From Bacteroidota bacterium (GTDB taxonomy: Bacteria; Bacteroidota; Bacteroidia; Chitinophagales; Chitinophagaceae): DNA of 10,307 bases. Shown in pieces: positions 6,103 to 10,307 of this stretch. The notes under the pieces are model-generated. The model had not been told where the DNA came from, did not search any database, and saw nothing but the letters and a program-made list of their open reading frames with translations. Made by a program: the position numbers and the translations under genes. The first letter of the stretch is position 1. Every line of letters begins with the position of its first letter. The stretch lies in the NCBI GenBank assembly GCA_947463975.1, contig CANHUW010000048.1:1-10307 (forward strand), written 5' to 3'.

Positions 6103-6981
6103 TCAAATGCTTTCTAGAAAGCTGATGGTCTCTGCAAGCGTACGCTTCAGCTGAATATTACCTGCAATCTGTCCTTTGTATGCTTGAGCCAATTGACCAG
6201 AGATGACAATAGGAATGATTTTACTCACTTCTGCTAACTGATCAAAAAACTTATGAATTTTAAAGTTCTTCGCTGGAGAAGTTAAATGGCAATATAAATA
6301 ATCTACTTTATGGAATTCTGAAAGGTATCTTAAATCTACCATTGGTACATTGGTACCTAGATAATCCACATAGAAACCTCTTTGTTTAAGCAAGAAATGA
6401 ACATACAATAGTCCAATTTCATGGTATTCCCCTTCTGGCATGAAAAGAACTATACGCTTGGTATAATGTAAAACAGGAGGCAATTTTTCAATACCTAAGA
6501 TGATTTTTTGTCTGATAACATTGGTCGCCAAGTGTTCTTGAGCTGGATTAATATGATTGGTAATCCATAATATACCCACTCTTTCCATGAATGGAAAAAT
6601 GATTTCAATAATGGTCTTTTCGATACCTTTTTGACCAATGTAAGTATCCATCTGTCTCTCGAAATTGGCCATATTCAAGGAAACCATTTCCTTAATCAAG
6701 GCGTTTACTACTCTTTCTTTTTGAGCATCAATTTGGTTTAAACTTAAAATCTTCTCCTCCATCTGCTCTGCAGACATTTTATCAATATGAGAGATTTTAA
6801 ACCCGTATTTATTTAATAAGGAAACGTTTAGAATAGTCTTTAATTCGTCGCTAGAATAGGTACGAATATTCGTCTCAGTACGCTGAGGCTGAAGAAATTG
6901 ATAACGCTGCTCCCAAATGCGTATTGTATGCGCTTTGATGCCCGAAATTTTCTCTAAATCCTTGATGGTATATGATGACAT
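6103..6981 (-). CDS. MerR-family regulator with B12-binding domain (CarH/LitR-type photoreceptor)
   Basis: This is a probable light-responsive repressor of the crt operon. The N-terminus (about 3-70) is a MerR winged helix: YTIKDLEKISGIKAHTIRIW, then EQRY and a wing with RTYSSDEL. A helical bundle (about 85-165) and a Rossmann-like cobalamin domain (about 173-290) follow. The middle part has W139, nine residues, then E149-H150, the Wx9EH signature of CarH that caps the adenosyl group. E185-Y-H187-E-I-G190 is the ExHxxG motif that supplies the lower cobalt ligand. In the characterised family, AdoCbl in the dark promotes tetramer formation and DNA binding, and light breaks the Co-C bond and releases DNA. 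The residue after W139 is Ile, not the His that becomes the second cobalt ligand in lit Thermus CarH. It is transcribed in the same direction as the crt operon, 122 bp upstream, with no convincing promoter of its own seen. Length (292) is usual for the family. Confidence 0.88.
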   Translation of the reverse strand: MSSYTIKDLEKISGIKAHTIRIWEQRYQFLQPQRTETNIRTYSSDELKTILNVSLLNKYGFKISHIDKMSAEQMEEKILSLNQIDAQKERVVNALIKEMVSLNMANFERQMDTYIGQKGIEKTIIEIIFPFMERVGILWITNHINPAQEHLATNVIRQKIILGIEKLPPVLHYTKRIVLFMPEGEYHEIGLLYVHFLLKQRGFYVDYLGTNVPMVDLRYLSEFHKVDYLYCHLTSPAKNFKIHKFFDQLAEVSKIIPIVISGQLAQAYKGQIAGNIQLKRTLAETISFLESI

Positions 6982-7022
6982 ACTCTAAAAACAACGAAAT
7001 ATCAGAAAGGTTCAGTGTTTCT

Positions 7023-7883
7023 TTACTTTTTTAAGCCTCTAAGATACTCTCCATAGCCGCTTTTGGCATATTTGTCGGCTAAAATGAGTAATTGTGCTTT
7101 GTCAATAAAGCCCATTCTGAAGGCAACTTCTTCTATACAGCCTATCTTTTGGCTCTGGCGTTTTTCAATGACACGCACAAACTCACAAGCGTCAGCTAAA
7201 GACTCAAAAGTACCCGTATCCAACCAAGCCGTTCCGCGGTTCATGATACCTACTTGTAATTGCTTGCGCTCTAAATACACTTTATTGACATCCGTAATTT
7301 CGTATTCACCTCTTGGTGATGCTGGAATATTCTTCGCAATCTCTACTACTTGGTTATCGTAAAAATATAAACCAGGTACTGCATAATTAGATTTCGGTTG
7401 CTTTGGTTTTTCTTCCAAAGACAATGCATTATTATTCGCATCAAACTCTACCACTCCATAGCGCTCAGGATCGTTCACTTCATAAGCAAATACTGCAGCA
7501 CCATTTACATCGTTAAAGGATTGTACTAATTTGCTAAAGCCTGCACCATAAAAAATATTATCTCCTAAAACTAATGCTACTTTATCCTTGCCAATAAAAT
7601 CGGCGCCAATTACAAATGCTTGTGCTAATCCATTCGGCACTGCTTGTACTGCATAACTAAAGCTACAGCCAATCTCAGCACCATCTCCTAATAATCTTTT
7701 AAATTGATCATTGTCTTCAGGTGTAGTGATAATCAACACTTCTTTAATGCCTGCTAACATTAGTACAGACAATGGGTAATAAATCATCGGCTTATCATAG
7801 ATAGGCATTAATTGCTTACTGATTCCTTTGGTAATAGGATACAATCTTGTACCTGAACCGCCTGCTAATATGATTCCCTTCAT
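7023..7883 (-). CDS. rfbA: Glucose-1-phosphate thymidylyltransferase
   Basis: RmlA/RfbA joins dTTP and glucose-1-phosphate to dTDP-glucose, opening deoxysugar synthesis for cell-surface polysaccharide. The nucleotide-binding loop GGSGTRLYPITKGISKQ (8-24) is followed by MPIYDKPMIYYP. VLGDNIFYG holds the Mg-binding D108, LEEKPKQPKSN is the sugar-binding segment, and TAWLDTG holds D222, the second metal ligand. At 286 residues it has full family length. It is last in rfbB-rfbC-rfbA, 11 bp after rfbC. The CarH-like gene begins 41 bp further on the same strand with no clear terminator between, so some read-through into the regulator is possible. Confidence 0.96.
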   Translation of the reverse strand: MKGIILAGGSGTRLYPITKGISKQLMPIYDKPMIYYPLSVLMLAGIKEVLIITTPEDNDQFKRLLGDGAEIGCSFSYAVQAVPNGLAQAFVIGADFIGKDKVALVLGDNIFYGAGFSKLVQSFNDVNGAAVFAYEVNDPERYGVVEFDANNNALSLEEKPKQPKSNYAVPGLYFYDNQVVEIAKNIPASPRGEYEITDVNKVYLERKQLQVGIMNRGTAWLDTGTFESLADACEFVRVIEKRQSQKIGCIEEVAFRMGFIDKAQLLILADKYAKSGYGEYLRGLKK

Positions 7884-7894
7884 GATTTTATTTT

Positions 7895-8446
7895 TTATAA
7901 AGAAGCCGCGTATTCTGCAAAGCTTCCTAATGTTTTATCTTTTTCTGACAGGATGATTTCTGCATCAGTCAATTTCCAATCGATATTTAAATCTTTATCG
8001 TTATACATAATACCTACTTCGTTGCCTGGCTCATAAAACTTATCTACTTTGTAAAAAAAAGTAGCTGCTTCACTCAGTACCACAAAGCCATGCGCAAATC
8101 CTGCAGGTACGAAAAATTGTTTACGATTATCCGCCGTTAATTCAATCGCAAAATATTGCCCAAAACTTGGAGAACCTTTTCTTAAATCCACTGCGATATC
8201 TAAAACAGCTCCTTCTAAAACCCTTACCAATTTAGCCTGTGCAGATGATCCACGTTGCATATGTAATCCTCTCAACACTCCTTTAGTAGATCTTGATTGA
8301 TTGTCTTGTACAAACTCTATATCTAAACCAGAAGCAGCTTTAAAATCTCTTTGGTTATAGGTCTCAATAAAATAACCTCTTGCATCACCATGTACTTTCT
8401 CATGAATGATAAAACAATCTTTTAAGGGGGTTTGCTCTATTGTCAT
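7895..8446 (-). CDS. rfbC: dTDP-4-dehydrorhamnose 3,5-epimerase
   Basis: RmlC/RfbC epimerises C3 and C5 of dTDP-4-keto-6-deoxyglucose to dTDP-4-keto-L-rhamnose. It is a cupin of normal length (183 residues). Family segments are DARGYFIETY (21-30), QDNQSRSTKGVLRGLH with catalytic H62, K72, FVPAGFAHGF (112-121), and the Tyr pair in FYKVDKFYEP (Y132, Y138). Its ATG shares one base with the rfbB stop (TAATG), so translation is probably coupled. Full 3,5-epimerisation is assumed from the family; some members epimerise only C3. Confidence 0.95.
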   Translation of the reverse strand: MTIEQTPLKDCFIIHEKVHGDARGYFIETYNQRDFKAASGLDIEFVQDNQSRSTKGVLRGLHMQRGSSAQAKLVRVLEGAVLDIAVDLRKGSPSFGQYFAIELTADNRKQFFVPAGFAHGFVVLSEAATFFYKVDKFYEPGNEVGIMYNDKDLNIDWKLTDAEIILSEKDKTLGSFAEYAASL

Positions 8447-9540
8447 TATCTATTACTGTACATTTCGTTATAGTATTGTTGATATGAACCACTGGTTACA
8501 TTTTCTAACCATGGGCCATTACTCAAATACCAATCTATAGTGGCTGCCAACCCTTGTTCAAAAGTAACAGAAGGTGTCCAACCCAATTCTTTATTCAATT
8601 TAGTCGCGTCAATTGCATAACGTCTATCGTGTCCTGGTCTATCTTTCACATAAGTAATCAACTGCTCACTCTCTCCTTTCGCTCTTCCTAATTTCTCATC
8701 CATCTGCGTACACAATAATTTGACTAATTCAATATTGGTCCATTCATTGAATCCTCCAATATTATACGTATCCGCGCGCTTACCTTGATGGAATACTAAA
8801 TCAATGGCTCTAGCATGATCAATCACATACAACCAATCTCTTGTATACAAGCCATCACCATACACTGGCAATGCTTTTTTATTAATGATATTATGGATAA
8901 ATAATGGAATCAATTTTTCAGGAAAATGATTCGGACCATAATTATTAGAGCAATTAGACACTACTGTTGGTAAATGATACGTCTCTCCATAAGCTCTCAC
9001 AAAATGATCACTCGCTGCTTTACTTGCAGAATAAGGAGAGTTAGGATCGTAAGGAGTTGTTTCTGTAAACAATCCTTCCTTACCCAGGCTACCATATACT
9101 TCATCTGTAGAAACATGATAGAACAAATGATCTCTGTTGGCGTCCCAAGATCCATCATGTGCTTTCTCGTAACTTAAATCGTTCTTCCAATATTCTTTAG
9201 CAGTATTCAATAAGTTCACAGTTCCAATTACATTCGTGTACACAAAATCTAAAGGCGATACAATGCTTCTATCCACATGAGATTCTGCAGCCAAATGAAT
9301 CACGTCTGTAATAGCATGTTTTTCGAAAATCGCTTTCAAACTATCTGCCTCTAAAATATTGGCTTTAACAAAATGGTAATTAGGTGCTTTCTCGATATCC
9401 TTCAAGTTCTCTAAATTACCCGCATAAGTCAATGCATCTAAATTAAAGATTTGATACTCAGGATATTTGGTCACCATTAAACGCACTACGTGCGACCCAA
9501 TAAACCCCGCTCCTCCTGTAATTAATATGTTCTTTTTCAT
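8446..9540 (-). CDS. rfbB: dTDP-glucose 4,6-dehydratase
   Basis: RmlB/RfbB is an NAD-dependent extended-SDR enzyme that turns dTDP-glucose into dTDP-4-keto-6-deoxyglucose. I start at MKKNILITGGAGFIGSH, 11 codons inside the longest frame. That puts the NAD motif GGAGFIG at residues 9-15, and the upstream codons overlap the predicted promoter. The active site is visible: S144-T145-D146-E147 and Y170-SASK174. LAAESHVDRS (83-92) and NNYGPNHFPEKLIP (199-212) are typical of RmlB. Length (364 residues) fits. It is the first gene of the rfb operon and overlaps rfbC by one base. rmlD, the reductase that completes dTDP-L-rhamnose, is not in this window, so the final sugar is uncertain. Confidence 0.96.
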   Translation of the reverse strand: MKKNILITGGAGFIGSHVVRLMVTKYPEYQIFNLDALTYAGNLENLKDIEKAPNYHFVKANILEADSLKAIFEKHAITDVIHLAAESHVDRSIVSPLDFVYTNVIGTVNLLNTAKEYWKNDLSYEKAHDGSWDANRDHLFYHVSTDEVYGSLGKEGLFTETTPYDPNSPYSASKAASDHFVRAYGETYHLPTVVSNCSNNYGPNHFPEKLIPLFIHNIINKKALPVYGDGLYTRDWLYVIDHARAIDLVFHQGKRADTYNIGGFNEWTNIELVKLLCTQMDEKLGRAKGESEQLITYVKDRPGHDRRYAIDATKLNKELGWTPSVTFEQGLAATIDWYLSNGPWLENVTSGSYQQYYNEMYSNR

Positions 9541-9556
9541 TGCTTTGAATAGGCGA

Positions 9557-9589
9557 CAAAGATATAAATTCATTCATATATATTATAAA
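9557..9589 (-). promoter_or_regulatory. Promoter of the rfbBCA operon
   Basis: The minus strand has TATCTTTG (9557-9564), a perfect Bacteroidota -7 box (TAnnTTTG), and TTTA (9586-9589) 21 bp upstream as the -33 element (consensus TTTG). Transcription should start near 9550, about 10 nt before the chosen rfbB start. This supports starting rfbB at 9540 rather than at the longer frame, whose start at 9573 lies upstream of the -7 box. Confidence 0.6.
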
Positions 9590-9599
9590 GTAATTTTAT

Positions 9600-9607
9600 T
9601 ACATTTG
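9600..9607 (+). promoter_or_regulatory. Possible -7 box for the divergent acyltransferase gene
   Basis: TACATTTG matches TAnnTTTG exactly, but it ends only 6 bp before the ATG at 9614 and has no good -33 partner 19-21 bp upstream. If real, the transcript would be almost leaderless. TAATTTTA at 9591-9598 is a weaker alternative (one mismatch). Confidence 0.2.
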
Positions 9608-9613
9608 GAAACC

Positions 9614-10307
9614 ATGCAAACTCAACGCTATCAATCATTAGACGTATTCAGAGGGGCTACAGTAGCGCTCATGATTTTAGTGAATAATCCAGGCGATTGG
9701 GGACATATTTTTAGCCCACTAGCGCATGCCAGCTGGCATGGTCTCACACCCACCGATTTGGTCTTTCCTTTTTTCTTGTTTGCAGTAGGCAATGCGATGT
9801 CTTTTGTGATGCCTAAATTGGCGCAAGGAACGGATGCTAATTTCTGGAAAAAAGTACTCAAAAGAACCTTATTGATTTTTGCCATTGGTCTTTTTTTAAA
9901 TTGGAGTCCATTTGTAAAATGGTCAGATGAACATTTGATTTTTAAACAATGGGAAAGTATTAGAATAATGGGAGTACTGCAAAGAATTGCATTATGTTAT
10001 TTTTTCGCATCCATTATTATCTATTACGGCAAATCAAGATGGGCATTGTATATAAGTGCAGTGATTTTATTGCTGTATTGGTTATTGACTACTTTATTAG
10101 GCGCACCAGGTCATCCATATAGTTTATCAGGTTATTGTGGAAATGCGATTGATCAAAGTATTTTAGGTATAACTCATATATACAAAGGAGAAGGTGTACC
10201 CTTTGATCCTGAAGGATTAACTAGCACCTTGCCTGCCATTGTTCAAGTTATTTTTGGATACTTGGTGGGTGAGTATATTCAAAACAAAGGAAAGAATTTT
10301 GAAATGC
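9614..10307 (+). CDS. HGSNAT-like membrane acyltransferase (COG4299/DUF5009), 3' end outside window
   Basis: The frame runs 231 codons from ATG to the window end without a stop. It starts MQTQRYQSLDVFRGATVA, followed by NNPGDW, then HASWHGLTPTDLVFPFFLFA. This combination (SLD-FRG, then a His-rich W-H-G-T-x-D-LVFP segment) is the hallmark of bacterial relatives of heparan-alpha-glucosaminide N-acetyltransferase. These are multi-pass proteins that move an acetyl group from acetyl-CoA across the inner membrane onto a sugar. At least five hydrophobic segments are visible (about residues 13-24, 55-75, 92-105, 135-150 and 155-175). The natural acceptor is unknown: GlcNAc metabolism (NagX-like) or peptidoglycan or polysaccharide acetylation are possible. 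It is transcribed divergently from rfbB with 73 bp between starts, so a link to surface sugar modification is only suggestive. Confidence 0.88.
   Translation, partial: MQTQRYQSLDVFRGATVALMILVNNPGDWGHIFSPLAHASWHGLTPTDLVFPFFLFAVGNAMSFVMPKLAQGTDANFWKKVLKRTLLIFAIGLFLNWSPFVKWSDEHLIFKQWESIRIMGVLQRIALCYFFASIIIYYGKSRWALYISAVILLLYWLLTTLLGAPGHPYSLSGYCGNAIDQSILGITHIYKGEGVPFDPEGLTSTLPAIVQVIFGYLVGEYIQNKGKNFEM

Noticed and set aside
6109..6122. Perfect 14-bp palindrome GCTTTCTAGAAAGC near the end of the CarH-like gene
   Set aside because: It lies inside the last codons. The stem would be only 5 bp with a weak following T run, so terminator or operator function is not supported.
6982..7022. Terminator or operator between rfbA and the CarH-like gene
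   Set aside because: Only a weak AGAAA/TTTCT stem is visible, with no T run and no copy of the TTTTGTTTAA box.
7063..7362. 99-residue plus-strand reading frame inside rfbA
   Set aside because: It is antisense to a highly conserved enzyme gene and has no domain character. The same holds for the small plus-strand frames inside crtY, crtZ and rfbB.
9541..9573. N-terminal extension of rfbB (11 codons)
   Set aside because: The NAD motif follows the Met at 9540 directly, and the extension covers a perfect -7 box.
9631..9885. 84-residue minus-strand reading frame
   Set aside because: It is antisense to the clearly coding acyltransferase gene and has no recognisable features.

Overview
The window is AT-rich bacterial chromosome that looks like Bacteroidota, probably a pigmented member of the Chitinophagaceae or a near relative. 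The reasons are a compact sigma/crtI/crtB/crtZ/crtY carotenoid operon, start codons without clear Shine-Dalgarno sequences, a Bacteroidota-type -7 box (TAnnTTTG) upstream of rfbB, a BamA/TamA-like outer-membrane barrel, and a COG4299-type membrane acyltransferase. The taxon is inferred from gene content and style; no search was run.

Layout. (1) Positions 3-1151 (+): the C-terminal part of an Omp85-superfamily beta-barrel, cut by the window edge. (2) Positions 1152-1379: a non-coding stretch between convergent units. It is packed with hairpins and holds a 34-bp exact direct repeat of the 3' end of the neighbouring tRNA gene, with a possible degenerate tRNA copy. (3) Positions 1380-1451 (-): tRNA-Arg(CCG). 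(4) Positions 1463-5980 (-): a tightly packed operon in transcription order: ECF sigma factor, crtI, crtB, crtZ, crtY. (5) Positions 5981-6102: a 122-bp control region with two copies of a long inverted repeat spaced exactly 54 bp apart. (6) Positions 6103-6981 (-): a CarH/LitR-type MerR regulator with a B12-binding domain. (7) Positions 7023-9540 (-): rfbB-rfbC-rfbA, the first three steps towards dTDP-L-rhamnose. (8) Positions 9541-9613: a divergent promoter region. (9) Positions 9614-10307 (+): the N-terminal part of a multi-pass HGSNAT-like acyltransferase, cut by the window end.

How it works together. CrtB condenses two GGPP into phytoene, CrtI desaturates it to lycopene, CrtY cyclises it to beta-carotene and CrtZ hydroxylates it to zeaxanthin. 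crtE (GGPP synthase) and a ketolase are not in the window. The regulator carries the Wx9EH and ExHxxG signatures of adenosylcobalamin photoreceptors, and the paired inverted repeats upstream of the sigma gene are its obvious candidate operators. The likely circuit is light-relieved repression of an operon whose first product is itself a sigma factor. The most interesting points are this operator architecture, the absence of the His that follows the Trp in Thermus CarH (the light-state cobalt ligand), the ECF factor without an adjacent anti-sigma, and the duplicated tRNA 3' end.
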